Source: Trissonchulus latispiculum
Taxonomy: Eukaryota; Nematoda; Enoplea; Enoplida; Ironidae
Assembly: GCA_030248195.1 (NCBI GenBank)
Contig: JASAND010026829.1
Location: 1-64,000 of the forward strand
DNA length: 64,000 nt
Direction of reading: 5' to 3'
Translations under genes and position numbers: made by a program
The notes under the pieces: generated by a model
The model's input: the letters and a program-made list of their open reading frames with translations, nothing else
The model's database searches: none
Told to the model about the DNA's origin: nothing
Shown: in pieces, positions 33,948 through 45,812 of the stretch
How positions within the stretch are numbered: the first letter of the stretch is position 1
How the letters are laid out: each line of letters opens with the position of its first letter

Positions 33948-34315
33948 CGCAGGTTCTGCAGCCGATTGCTGATTTATATGGAACTACTTGACTTAAGCAC
34001 CGTGGACGGAATGGATTAAATCTAATTACTGCTAAATCAAATATCTGTTAGTTGTACTAGGAATGTCTATTTCCCCTTCAGAATCGCTGCATTTATGCAG
34101 TATAACTGAGAACGTTAAGGTATCGAATGCTCCTGGAACCAGCAAGGAGGTAGTCCTGAAATATACTCCGAACGGAGTTGTGGCTGAAGTTCAAATAACT
34201 AGGCATCGAGAAAAATGGAATAGTAAAGTAGAATTTTTGCTAGCTGTTATCGGATTTGCGGTCGATTTGGGCAACGTATGGCGATTTCCCTATATATGTT
34301 ATCGCAATGGCGGAG
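33948..34315 (+). CDS. SLC6A4: SLC6 serotonin transporter-like, alternative first coding exon B (CDS from 34063)
   Basis: A 3' splice site (CATCTTTTTCAG, 33936-33947) precedes a 115-nt 5' UTR and ATG 34063. The exon encodes an 84-residue N-terminus: a Ser/Val-rich tail unlike exon A, then [17 protein letters not shown] and TM1 with [20 protein letters not shown]. Asp68 matches SERT Asp98. The donor GGTAAAG splits the glycine codon after its first base, the same phase as exon A. It lies only 172 bp from the next exon, so this is the simplest start of the transporter. Confidence 0.9.
33978..34019 (+). promoter_or_regulatory. Upstream open reading frame in leader exon B
   Basis: ATG at 33978 opens a 13-codon frame ([13 protein letters not shown]) ending TAA 34017-34019, 43 bases before the main ATG. 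The leader of exon A has no upstream ATG. A uORF of this type often lowers or conditions translation of the main frame; that effect is inferred here. Confidence 0.5.
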
Positions 34316-37300
34316 GTAAAGCTTAATTTAAGTTTTTGCAAAAATGTTATTAAGAGTGATATTATAACAATGTTAATAATATTCTTCACGATCATATAAT
34401 TAAGTTAATTAATTAGTCGATTAATATTTCATCCTGCATTAAATTTCAAACCTCTGTTCACCTTTGCGCTTTCATTTCATGTTTCAGGTGCTTTCTTAAT
34501 CCCCTACATGGTAATGTTCCTCTTTGGTGGACTCCCACTTTTCTACATGGAGCTGGCCCTTGGACAGTACTACAAGTCTGGCTGCCTGTCAATATGGAAA
34601 AGAATATGTCCCATGTTCAAAGGTACAACTCTTTTTACAGTAGCAAATCAATATTTTTGGAAGGGAATTTTGTTAGTGCCACTTATGGGGCTAAGGTATT
34701 TCGGAAACAAGTTTTTTTATTAACAGTTTGGCCTGAGATGCAAGTGGTAATTATTATAATATTGCCATTACGTATGTTATGCACTTTGATCTTAGGCATT
34801 GGTATTGCGATTTGCATAATCAACTCCTACGTGGCATTCTTCTACAACACAGTCATATCCTGGGCAATGTACTACCTATTTTCTTCCTTCCGCTCAGAGG
34901 TTCCCTGGAAATACTGCAATAATACCTGGAATACGGTAAACTGTTCAGAGCCAAAAGAAAGAGCACTCATTCCAGCTAACCTGACCGAAAATGAAACTTG
35001 GATATCGCCTGCTGAAGAATTCTTTGTGTAAGCGAAACTTCAGCAATCTTGCCACACTTACATACGTCTGACATAAGGATTGGTGGATTATTATTTCGTC
35101 ACTGGCACAGACATGCTGTAGATACACTGTCGGTGTTCCCAAACTTCTCTTTTTTGCGTGTCCAAGGTGTCAACGTGAAACTAACCGCTGGAAACGAAAA
35201 CTTTAAGATGCTGATGAATGCATAGAAACCTTACAGCTTTCAGTCAGATTGTCAGATTTTAGTCACTTTATATTCAACGATCGCACATGTTTGAGAGGAA
35301 ACATTAGATGTTTTTATATAACTGTGAAAAGTGCATACGTCCGCACCATGAAAATTTTCCAGTTATGTGAAGATTAGAGAGGAAGTATGTTTTTCGAATA
35401 GATTTCAAGTGGAACAGTCTATTGCTTCCATGGCATATTATAGATTTAACGGGAAGTCTTATTATTTTCAGCAGAGAAGTTTTGGAGATGCAAAAGTCCG
35501 TTGGTTTAGAAAACGTTGGTCCTGTAAAATGGTCGCTCGCGCTGTGTCTTTTTGCTGTATACTTTGTTGTATTCTTTGCCCTGTGGAAAGGACCTAGGAG
35601 CTCTGGAAAAGTAACAGAATTGTGCACTTAAAGCACATTGTTTTAATTAGAAATGTGTCCAAGTTGCGCGCTGACACACATAGATCTAGTAATAACGTAT
35701 ACATTGTCCACTTCTAGTTGCTCTTAACTATCCGGGGCTTCTTCAAAGAGAAATATATTTTTAGGCAGTTTGGATCACAGCTACATTGCCTTATTTCGTT
35801 CTATTTATTTTGTTGATTCGCGGTATCACTCTTCCTGGTGCCTACATCGGAATAAAATATTTTCTGACACCAGACTGGTCAGCTCTAACGGAACCCAAGG
35901 TTAGTAGCTGATACAAATGAGGACTTTATAAATGGTAACTAGTTGTAAGGGATTGAGATTTCACTCAAATACTGGTTTATTCAATGTGTATTGTTTGGAC
36001 CAAATAACACTGCAATCCCGTAGTTTGCACCGAAATTGTCAGGAATCTGGCCATTAAATGGAAAGTATATTCAATCTCATTTGGAAAGTCCAAGTAAAAC
36101 TCCTTCCACTGTTGAAGGTGTGTCTACAAATTGCCTCTCAGGGCTACTCTTTTGAAATAAATTAGCAACTTACACCTGCATTTAAGGTGGTGATTCCTTT
36201 TGGGCACATATTGTTGATTGACGGCGTAAACCAGGATGAAATTCAACGAAACTTTCCAAAATAAGTTGTTTTATCGTTCTAACACCCTCTGCGCAATCGC
36301 GCTTCAAAAATTCAACATTTGCGTTCAGGGCGGTTTTTGCCAATTTCTGAAGGTTTGGCAGCAGCTGCATGGCTATGACTATATCCATTCGAAAGAACTC
36401 GTTAAACTCTACAATTTTGCTTTTGATAGCAACTTTCTAGCTTTTCCCTATCGTGCGATATAGCCAATGTTCTCATTTTGGAGTCAAAAACTTGTCCTTT
36501 CTGCAGAAATCAAATAATCCACTATTTCTTGAGCTACGAAAGCCGTAAAATTTAACTAAGGGTGTCGATTTAAAGGTCTCACAGAGGCCAATTATCGGAG
36601 GCATGACCATCGTACAATTGCTATCCCTTAGGCTGCTATCACAAAAAATGTAGTTTTTGCAAAAACACGACCAAATTTTTTCCAGCGATTGTGCAGAATT
36701 TAGTATGCAAGCTAGAGAGTTGCCACTTTGCAGATGTGTTCTACACAAAATACCCCGGGACCCTTTTTTAGTTGCCCCGATAGCTGCTTTCTAACTGAAG
36801 TAGTGGCTTGCCAAATTAGTGAAAAGTAGGCAAAATCCAGGTTGCGCAGACATTTAAGTTTATTTCTCCATAACGAAGAGCGATATCACAATAACTAAAA
36901 AAGGGTCCCCAGCTATTTGATAGAGTTATCGAATGCTCTAACCGATGTCCTGCAAAAAATTTGAACAATTATACTTCGTCTAAAATACATGAAAAACATT
37001 TTGGAAAGCCAAACTTAGATTCATTGTACTCATTAAAAAGAGAAAATGTTAAGCTACATTTTGATATAAAGATGACTTCTTAACTCCAAATAATGAATGA
37101 ATAATAGTGGTTCAAAGTTGATGTCTCCAAAAGGAATCACCACCTTAAAGGGATACTTGTTGTAGTTATGTCGCGAATTGCAAAGTTTACTTTTCAGTGT
37201 CTGCGGCTTGGGTGTAAGCATAATTATACTAGAACAAGCTTTCCGAACTATCAGTTTTCGAAAATCAGTGTTCGATGGCCCACTACGAGGCCATATTAGG

Positions 37301-40300
37301 ATACAAAAAACTGAAGAAAATATATTTTGCATCGATTAATGAAATTATAAACACATGAGTAATTAGGAATTGGAATCAGTGACAGCTTGCTTGTGTCGTT
37401 GTAAGAAGGGCTAAACTTTTTTGATTGTTTACATTGGAAAATCTGCGTTTTTGTCACTGAGCAAATTTTCCAACCAAGGAATAAACAATTCAGTATCAAG
37501 TTCAAACAACTTTAGGTTTGGATCGATGCAGCATCTCAGATATTCTTTTCCCTTGGCCCAGGGTTTGGTGTGCTTTTGGCCCTTGCTAGTTACAATGACT
37601 TCAACAATGACTGTTTCAAGTAAGTTTAAACAGTAGTCTAATGTGGGAACCATAAAAAAAGTGTGAATGGCCGACTATTAATGTTATTTGGGATCGAAAT
37701 TTCTTTACATTAATATTACTCTGTAGAAATAGCATAGCTTTGATTTTCAGCTATTTCAAACATTTATCCGGAAGACGGCGGAATTTTTTCAACGTACACT
37801 TGACCCCAAATTTTTTAAAAAGATTTTGCTTGGGGTTAAGGAAACTTAAAGAACAGCCTTGCTAAATGAGAAGTACCACGTTGAGGTATAGTGATTTCGA
37901 CATTGGATATGGTTACGTTAAAACAGTATTTACTGCCTTAAAGCTGAGTAATGTTTAACTATTGCAAAATCGTTTACTGATGTTGAAAATGATTTAAAAC
38001 CCATATTTTTAATTCTTTAGCCGCATTCCTTAAGGTTTAGGAGTTTCACTTTGAAATTGCTATAAAGCTGGCAACAATAAAAATAATTTTGCTTTAAGTT
38101 ATTTTCAATTTTTATTGTTTCACTGATTAGTTAAGGAGGTAAAGCCCAATTCGGTTCAAATTAATTACGCTAATTAGTTTTGCGTCGTCTGTAATTTTAG
38201 AGATGCAGTAATCACAAGTGTTATCAACAGTTTAACCAGTCTGTTATCTGGATTCGTTATTTTTTCCGTGCTGGGTTATATGTCGCAGGAACTCAGACGA
38301 CCAGTGAAAGAGGTTGTCGGGGAAGGAGGTATGAAACTTATTCCATTTATACGTATCATACTCGTATGTTTAAATGTATACTAATACTTAAAACTAAACT
38401 AAAGTTCACTCAAGGTTTGTTCTGGGTTGTGCTACATCTGACTTGTCCTACATTCGCTCGTTGGCTGAAATTTACACACGTAAATATTGTGCCCGCATAC
38501 TTAATCCTTACATTAAGATGTCTAGTATATTGTCCTACTTCAGTGCTAAGATTTTGTTGCAAAATCATAGAACAGAAATGATTCCACTTGGTAGATTGCG
38601 ACAATTTCCGGAAAAAATTTAAACAAATCAACTCTTTTGCACAAAGCTTGAGCTCACGTCACAAGGTGACAAAGAATTAAGCACAATTTTCAAAAAATCA
38701 GAAACTGCATGTTAGATATTTCACATTTTCCATATTAACAAAACAGCTAAGTTAAAAAGTTAGTCAATTTTAACAATGCTAATAAGTCCAGGTTCATCAA
38801 GTAGTCATGTCTCAGCGACTCATAGCAGACAAATGATCAAGATGAGCCCAGGGGTAAATTTCACTTTCAATTGCTCTAATTCTAAAAGTTCAGATCAAGC
38901 CATACCTTATTTGTTGGTAGAAATGCATATCTTGCCATTCGACCTGATATTCTTGCAAAAAATGTTATTGCACTCAAATTTCCAAACATCCATAAAGGCA
39001 TGACAAACACTGACAGTCTGCTGGGGCGAGATTATGCAACAACATTGTTGGTTCAGCAGCGTAAAAGACCCACAATGACATTGGGAACTATCCGAGGACC
39101 CACGTCGGCAAAATGGAACCTCCTGTGGCATCTCCAATAAGTGAATAAGTTACGTAGATCTTGAAAGACGAGTACCCGCATGGGCACTGAGATTAATCAT
39201 GTGGCAATTAACATATTGATTTTCTTGACTTGACTCACGCTCAACAGCACTGATAGCCGTCTCCAAAAATTTCTGTTGCACAGCCGTTTTTGGTAATGTC
39301 CGACTAGGTTCTGATTATGCATGCCTGTCACCCGCGCTGGATTTTCGAGATGAACAATGGCACTGACGGAACATCTTTTTTACCCTGTGGATACATGATA
39401 CCGTTTTGTTCGCATTTGGATAAAAATATTGTTTTTAATAACGTTTTCCACGTGAAGACAACGAAATTTTCTCAGAATTGATCTCAAACGGCCACATATC
39501 TTGAAATTGACTGCGAGCAAAAGTGTGCACTTTGACCCTCCAATTAGACCAATTCAATTCTCTGATTTGACCTAAACAGACAATCAGATCGTGTGGATCA
39601 ATCAGATGTAGGATGTAGATGTAGAATGTAGGATAACCCATAATACACGACAGTCAATGCAACTAACTTCACCAGACGTACACTAAAATTTTAAGGAAAT
39701 TCAACACAGACAAATGGACAGAATAAACCTATAATTATATACACACAAAATAATGTTTTCACAAAACATCATAAAATTAAAATATTTGCAATACTCATTT
39801 TTTTGAAAATTGAAAAGCACTTGATCATTTGATCTTGCAGATCAGTAGTTTGAGTTACTGCATTTTTTAACCTTCAGATCTCTATTGATGAACTCATGCG
39901 TTAACCTTTGTACAAACATTAGTGTTAAAACTATGAACGCCATAATGATAAAGCCAAGCATGTGTCCGAGTTCCTCTCATTTTGTAAAAAATGTTTTGGT
40001 ACCATTAATGTTTCCATTTTTATGAAGGTCAGCATTTTATTTGTAGACAATATTTGGTGCTTCTCACATTCATTCCAAGTAATTTTCAAATTCAGGTTTA
40101 AATAAACCTGTACAAGCATTTGAAATCAATGATTGAGTCTGCGTCAACGGAAGTAATGTCTTTTCTATTCAGCACAAGTTTATTTCCGTTTTTCTCAAAA
40201 TTTTAGTGTGCATTAACGGAAGTAGCTGCATTGAATGTTAAGTATGCATTTATGGAAGAATTACACTGACATTGTTCAGAAATCATTCTTTGAAACAGCT

Positions 40301-43048
40301 AGTCAGTCAGCGAACGTTTAATTTGTTTAACCGTATTAACACCGAATTAAAATATTGTTTCAGGTCCAGGTTTGATATTTGTTGTATATCCTCAAGCTAT
40401 TGCAGAAATGTCAGGATCTCCTTTTTGGGCTGTAATTTTCTTTGTCATGTTAATCACATTAGGTCTGGACAGTACGGTAGGTATATGTAACAGCCGTTAT
40501 GTCAAGTTTTCGAATTATTCCTTTGACATAAATTGCTAATTTCTTATGCCAAGACAACATTTGTGTTTTTCCAACATTATTAGTAATACTGTAGATACGG
40601 AAAGATAATGTAACCGAGCAAGCGCTTAACAGAGTTAACTTTATTTATTCGGTAATATTTACATTCAAGTATTTGTAATGGCTGATAACTCGCAACAATG
40701 CGATTTTTGCACAAATGTGATGGCATACTGTGCCAAAACTTAAGACAGTTTCGTATGAAGATGTCTCTACGAAAATTGTGCAATGGATCATATTTACTAG
40801 CCGAAAATGTAGACAATTTGGCACAGTTATAGTTTGAGCGCCAGCTATCAGAAAAACTTTTCAGCTGTCTTTTAGTTGACAATTTTCTATTTTCAGTTTG
40901 GTGGACTGGAATCCATAATCACAGGAATTTGCGACGAATTTCCTAACAGTATTGGCACGAAGCGAGAGTGGTTTGTTTTGGTGCTCGTCATATACTGCTA
41001 CTTTGGCAGCTTGCCCACCGCCACCTATGTAAGTAGCTAAATATATACACCAAATTTTAGAAACAGTAATTAGATATCAGCTGAAATGTTTTTACCACAT
41101 TGTGAACAAACACGGGAATATGTTTCGTATAAAATGTTTGATTTTTTGTAGGGCGGTCAGTATCTCATTGAATTCTTTGATTATTATGGTGTGAAGCTTA
41201 CCTTGATATTGACTGTTGCAATAGAAGCTGTCGCTGTGTGCTGGTGTTACGGTAAATGGGTTACCGAATTGATTGTTTATCTCTATGCGCTGGAACATTC
41301 GTGTGGCATATTAGTAGTTCTAGTGGCTAAAAAATGTGACGTCACTTTTTGCGTAGCAAACTGTAAGCCGACAAAACCCAAACTTCAGTGTGTGACCATA
41401 TAGGCTGTTAATCTAAGCGAACAAAATTTTTCAAAGATTGACAAATAAAATTTACAAGATACAAGCAAAGTGTTTTGCAAAAAATTGAGCTTCCGCTGAA
41501 CGATTATATTTAAATAGTATATCTAAATCAGAGATCTGCTGCGCAGCACACAATTTGGCGTGAGTAATCAAGAGTTTGCTTGTAAGGTTTATTAAACATT
41601 GCGTCAAACGTCGTGCAGTTACCTGTCTGCTAATGACAGTAAAATTACTTTTCAGTCAAAATTTTAGCAATAATTTAAGACTATTGTTGCACTGATTCCC
41701 TGCTACGGGAATTTAACGCAGAGGTTCTCTCTTGGAGGGATTAATTTCTTAGTCGTTAATAGTGGAATAAAATTCCCGGTTTAGAATTCCTCAGACAGTT
41801 TCTACACACAAATGCCGCACATGCATTACATGGAGTAGCTGCAGATGTGATTAAAAAAGAAATTTACACATAAATTATGCGTAGCTTATCTTAAATCATT
41901 GTACATATACATGTACTTGAAAGGCAAGTTTTACAAACAAACTGTGCTAAAGCTTGAACCGAGCAAGCGTAACAGACCTACAATATTTAAGGATATCTTC
42001 ACAGAAGAAAAGCAAGAGATCTCTTACGATACTATTGCAGTGAGCAAATGTTTCTGCAGAGGACTTTTAAAAACATTTTAAGATGTAGTGCTGAGATCAG
42101 TTACGTTTCTGAAAAACGAACTTTCGTCTAGAGTTAATTTCAGCTGAAGGCACACAGTTCTAAGAGATGTCTAGCTCACCAGGACCCTTTATTTCATCTC
42201 CTTGACTGTTGTTGTTTGACTTCATCAACCACAGATTCTCAGTCGTAACCATAGGAAAGAAGTGAAAATAAAAGCATTCCGAAGTTTTTTCAAGAAATGA
42301 GCACTGTTTCTTTGATCAGAAAGAACACACTAAGTCTGTTCTTTCGGAGAGGCGTGACTTCAGGAACCGCAACATGCTGCGCGTAAATATACATCAATCT
42401 TTTATATTGATATTTGGATTGTTTGACCCTAGAGCTAGTAACTGAGTTTTTGTTTCCGACCATGAACGTTATCGTTTTGTATCTGACAAACATTCTTTCA
42501 TATCTTTACAACAGCGTTTTATCGAGTTATGGTTTGACATTCACTCGCTTAGCTTAGCTTCTCTGATGGGTCGAACGTTTGACCTGATCAAACCGGGCCA
42601 CGAAGGTTAAATGGACCATCAAATGTCATTGAATGTACAGTTTAAATGCTTGTTGCAGGAGTGGCACGTTTCTCCCAAGATGTCCAGGAAATGTTAGGGT
42701 ATAAGCCTGGAATAGCGTGGAGAATTTGTTGGACTTACATCAGCCCAGTTTTTATTATTGTAAGTGCTTTAATAACACGTCTAAAATGTTCCAACCAAAG
42801 CGCATTGTTACTACTAAAAATTAGCTTCAAATACTGAGAACTCATAGCATTTACAAAGAATCTAATGCTGTATGTTTCAGATAATATTTATATTTTCTTT
42901 GGTTGACTTGAAACCACTGGCAGTTGCATTTTATCAGTATCCTGACTGGTCTATAATGGTTGGATGGTGCATGCGGCTGTCATCACTTCTGTGTATTCCG
43001 CTGTATGCCTTCTACAAGATTGCAACATCAAAAGGAAATTTATGGGAA
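34063..43048 (+). CDS. SLC6A4: SLC6A4-like sodium- and chloride-dependent serotonin transporter, gene-level (exons 1B to 12)
   Basis: Plasma-membrane transporter of the SLC6 family that would take up serotonin with Na and Cl. Exons: 34063-34315, 34488-34622, 34796-35027, 35472-35610, 35765-35899, 37516-37619, 38201-38328, 40364-40476, 40897-41028, 41152-41251, 42659-42759, 42881-43048, all with GT-AG borders and compatible phases. These give 580 codons with leader B, or 591 with leader A at 22257. SERT-type features are [11 protein letters not shown] (D98), SLGPGFG with S336 and F341 equivalents, SVIN (N368), LITLGLDST (D437, S438, T439), and YN in TM3 (Y176, N177). The DST rather than DSA and the LGN rather than LAN favour SERT over DAT/NET; D rather than G in TM1 excludes GABA transporters. 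The last ~10-30 codons and stop are not securely located. Confidence 0.92.
34488..34622 (+). CDS. SLC6A4: SLC6 exon 2 (TM2, IL1)
   Basis: Begins by completing the split glycine codon (AG|GT GCT) and encodes [38 protein letters not shown]..., i.e. TM2 and the conserved MELALGQY loop. The donor AAG|GTACAA again splits a glycine codon after base one. It is the common acceptor for leaders A and B. Confidence 0.93.
34796..35027 (+). CDS. SLC6A4: SLC6 exon 3 (TM3 and large extracellular loop 2)
   Basis: Encodes TM3 with [17 protein letters not shown], carrying Tyr and Asn at the SERT Y176/N177 positions and Val at I172. Loop 2 follows with the paired cysteines [10 protein letters not shown] (SERT C200/C209 disulphide) and three N-glycosylation sequons (NNT, NLT, NET). 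The donor is TTTGT|GTAAGC, phase 2. Confidence 0.93.
35472..35610 (+). CDS. SLC6A4: SLC6 exon 4 (TM4)
   Basis: Starts with C|AGA after TTTTCAG, giving REVLEM aligned with human SERT RHVLQI, then [19 protein letters not shown] and TM4, ending SSGK. Phase 0 donor AAA|GTAACA. Confidence 0.92.
35765..35899 (+). CDS. SLC6A4: SLC6 exon 5 (TM5, EL3)
   Basis: Encodes [41 protein letters not shown] and EPK, corresponding to TM5 and the start of extracellular loop 3. Both borders are phase 0 (TTTTTAG|GCA and AAG|GTTAGT). Confidence 0.93.
36186..37144. mobile_element. TIR element with TTAA target duplication (piggyBac-like, non-autonomous), 959 bp
   Basis: GGTGGTGATTCCTTTTGG at the left end is matched exactly by CCAAAAGGAATCACCACC at the right end, and TTAA stands on both outer sides (36182-36185, 37145-37148). 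TTAA duplication is the signature of piggyBac, although piggyBac ends usually begin CCC, so the class is not certain. No transposase ORF. It sits in the intron between SLC6 exons 5 and 6. A second member of the family starts at 63983. Confidence 0.75.
37516..37619 (+). CDS. SLC6A4: SLC6 exon 6 (TM6 unwound site)
   Basis: Encodes [27 protein letters not shown], the most conserved stretch of the family. It includes the unwound region of TM6 and the Ser and Phe equivalents of SERT S336 and F341 that line the Na1/Cl and substrate sites. Phase 0 acceptor; phase 2 donor TTCAA|GTAAGT. Confidence 0.95.
38201..38328 (+). CDS. SLC6A4: SLC6 exon 7 (TM7)
   Basis: Starts A|GAT after ATTTTAG and encodes [21 protein letters not shown] and a cytoplasmic/extracellular linker ending EGG (split glycine). 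The Asn of SVIN matches SERT N368 of the Na1 site. Confidence 0.93.
40364..40476 (+). CDS. SLC6A4: SLC6 exon 8 (EL4, TM8 first part)
   Basis: Encodes [20 protein letters not shown] and [12 protein letters not shown]. The LDS residues form the Na2 site, and the final Thr is the SERT-type residue (Ala in dopamine and noradrenaline transporters). Phase 0 donor ACG|GTAGGT. Confidence 0.93.
40897..41028 (+). CDS. SLC6A4: SLC6 exon 9 (TM8 end, TM9)
   Basis: Encodes [16 protein letters not shown], the cytoplasmic loop IGTKREW and TM9 [19 protein letters not shown]. Both borders are phase 0. Confidence 0.92.
41152..41251 (+). CDS. SLC6A4: SLC6 exon 10 (TM10)
   Basis: Encodes [20 protein letters not shown] and [14 protein letters not shown], matching SERT GGAYVVKLLEEY...EAVAVSWFYG. 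Donor ACG|GTAAAT splits the glycine. Confidence 0.92.
42659..42759 (+). CDS. SLC6A4: SLC6 exon 11 (TM10-TM11)
   Basis: Starts GA GTG GCA after TTGCAG and encodes [33 protein letters not shown], aligned to SERT [23 protein letters not shown]. Phase 0 donor ATT|GTAAGT. Confidence 0.92.
42881..43048 (+). CDS. SLC6A4: SLC6 exon 12 (TM11 end, TM12)
   Basis: Encodes [37 protein letters not shown] and [19 protein letters not shown], matching SERT TM12 and the start of the C-terminal tail. It ends at a phase 0 donor (GAA|GTAAGT), so at least one more coding exon must follow. Confidence 0.92.
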
Positions 43049-43494
43049 GTAAGTGCGCGAAGAACGAAACTTTCACTGTTTTAAAATGTCTTGTTTCTTG
43101 TTTTAAAATGATAGCAATTTGTGACAACATGTTTGCACGGTGGAGCACTGAACGGTATTTTCATACCATTGGGCATAGCCTGCTCAGTTTTAAAAAGGAA
43201 TGCCATGTAGGAATCCGTGGAAGTGTACGGAAATAGCTGAGTGAACACTGGCATTTCCATTACAAAATGAGATGAAATTTGATCATTTCTGGTTTCACAT
43301 CTTGTTATAAGGAATGTTTGGATTATAGCGCATAAAAGCAAGTCTAACTCCCCGTGAGCGAGAAACTCAGCCAACATTAACCACTCCTATTATGCATCAC
43401 CAGCGGAAAAGAAAGGAAGAAGCACCTACAACTGAACTCATTCCATGTGTGAACAGTAATGATTGATTAATTGATTGTTGCAGCAAACTTGCAG

Positions 43495-43530
43495 AGCTTT
43501 AAATTTGTAAAGTGTATTGAAATAGATTAA
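43495..43530 (+). CDS. SLC6A4: Candidate last SLC6 exon (weak)
   Basis: After ATTGATTAATTGATTGTTGCAG there are two tandem acceptors. Use of the second (43492-43494) gives 11 codons, SFKFVKCIEID, and TAA at 43528-43530 in phase 0. Use of the first (43481-43483) gives QTCRALNL and TAA at 43508-43510. Neither resembles a known tail strongly, and no canonical AATAAA follows closely. The real last exon could be elsewhere before 50 kb. Confidence 0.22.
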   Translation, partial: SFKFVKCIEID

Positions 43531-45574
43531 TAATGTTCTTGTACTGTAAACTTTGAAGTGCCCCTAAAATCGTAATTCGTTACCGATAAAAAGAAAAACC
43601 GTTGCGAACGAAGTTGGAAACCAGTCTTTGACGAGTGAAAAACTCAATAGCACTCATAAATAATTGTGAGTTGGGACACTTACCATTTGTGGCCATATGT
43701 GTCTATTAAGCTAACCAACTTGAGCTTTCTGATAAATATAAAGTACCATCCAGTCACTGCACATGCATGGACCTTGAATGTCGTACATTTGAGACCTTAA
43801 TTTCTAAATTTTTCTTGCTAAAGCTTATTTCATACACCTAATATCACAATGAAACATAAATTAATTTAATTATGTGCACAATTGAACTACATCAAACTGT
43901 TACGAGGTTTCCAAACAGTGTTAATGCGTAACATTTTATGCTGTCACTGGGTTAGAATAACATGGTACTCCTCTATTAGCGAGTAGGAAACATTTCAGAA
44001 ACGTAGGCTCGCAGACACTTTTAGTCGAGGAACTGCAGCTATGTGCAAATAATAAGGTATTTGACGCTGAATATTAAATATGGTCATGCTTAGCCAAGGA
44101 TCAGCTAAATCTTGGTCACACACTAGTTAACAAAAAACCTCAACTAATTTATCAAAATTTAAGTTAAATGTAGCGCTTTCTAAATACTTATTATTTGATA
44201 ACAACTGATGACTGAATTAGAAAAATGAATTCAATTAAATAGAAAAGCGGTTAATCGGAACAATCAGTTAAGATTTAAGGTAGCGCTTGCATTATTGGGA
44301 TTATTAATGTAAGATTTGGGCAGGTTGTTCAATTTTGAAGAAATCCTAAGTGAGTCTATGGCTGGCGGGCTATCTTGTGACATAATATCGGCACCTAGGA
44401 TTCCAACAATTGGATCGCTTCCTTTTGGCTTAAAAATTCAAAATATTATTTGAGCTTCACACGATACACTTGAATTTCCAGATTGAAAGAGCATAAGAAG
44501 AGCTTTAAAACGATGTGAATATCTCTTATCTACGGGGTTTCTATCAAAAGTTACAGGCGGTTGAATCTATGACAAAGTTACGTTTACCATTTCCAACGCG
44601 AACGGCAGTGTAAAAGCCAATAGTTCGGAAATGAATCCTACAGGGCTTTTCAAAATGCTTTTGTGTTGGATTTGTTTATTATTGTATGAAATACACTGTG
44701 TGACTTATTAAAAGCATAATATTTGCGCAAAACTGAAGTGATTAGTGCTATATTTTTCATTTTGGTTTTCTTATAACTGCTACCACCAAAGTCGCTCAAA
44801 TTTTACATGCACGTTTATTGGAAGGGTACGCAGGGGCATTTTTTAGTTTAGCTTCTGGTTAAATCGTATATTCAGATTCTTCAAAGTTTTCGAATATTCA
44901 TAAAATGAAACTGAAAGCTGCATAAATAAAAAAACTGAAAAAAATTGCCCCTGCGCTAGGTTTATCTACACTTTTGTGCAAAATTTGAGCTAATTTCATT
45001 CAGCCGTTAATCAGTGACATCGTTTTGAAAATTTCAGCTTATCCCTGTTGTGTTAGTCGCAAGCCAAGCACTGGATTATTTAAATTCTATATATTGCTAG
45101 CATTTAACACAAGCTACCACTGCTGAGCGTTTGAAGTAGATTCGTTGAAAAATAAACTCGGGAGAACCGTTCCCGGTAATGCAAGCGCCCCCTTAAGATA
45201 AGAAAAGTCAGATAAGCGGTTGATCCAAAAAGCTACGGAATAGTGTAACAATTACGAATAACATTAATAGATAATTGAAAAATTGCAAAAACAAGAAACT
45301 TATCTTAAATCATAGACTAGTTTATGGTTAAGTAATAAATCAAAGCTTTTTCCAAATGTGTTTTCTGCATTTGCTTTCTCAACTTGGCTAAAATTACCTA
45401 ATTTTAATACATGTATACTAACTGATAAAATGAGTACGCTCATCATTTTTACTTTTACGTTGTGAAGGTTATTTCTGCATCTTATTTACGATGAAAAAGC
45501 ATATATTCCATGTTCTATGCATACAATGCATTCAATGCTGCGTTCATTGCATATATTCCACAAAGCACTCATTG
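43531..45574. other. Region 3' of the SLC6 gene
   Basis: No gene recognised. 44485-44600 is a copy of the dispersed repeat at 16797-16910. The remainder is AT-rich and without ORFs of interest. Confidence 0.4.
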
Positions 45575-45812
45575 ACAAGTGCAAAGGACAAAAGGTATCC
45601 CCTCTGTAGGGGACCAGGACGGGGGAGCAGCATGTACTAAAGATAGCACCCGGTCCAGGGGAGGGACATTCAAGTAACAGTGTTGAGGGAGTGTACTAAA
45701 CAATAGCTCCCTGTAGAGGGAGATAACAGTCATGGAACAGTGTTTAGGAAGTGTACTAAAGAATAGCTCCTGTCTAGGGGAGCAATAGCCAAGGAACAGC
45801 ATTATGAGGTGC
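45575..45812 (+). repeat. ~60-bp minisatellite, about four units
   Basis: GTACTAAA begins units at 45634, 45693 and 45753, each followed by AATAGCTCC-type and AACAG-type words. A more degenerate unit precedes. The unit length is 59-60 bp with roughly a quarter of positions differing, so it is old. The 77-codon antisense open frame over it is a product of the repeat. Confidence 0.75.

Noticed and set aside
45569..45802. 77-codon - strand frame
   Set aside because: Produced by a ~60-bp minisatellite whose unit length is a multiple of three.
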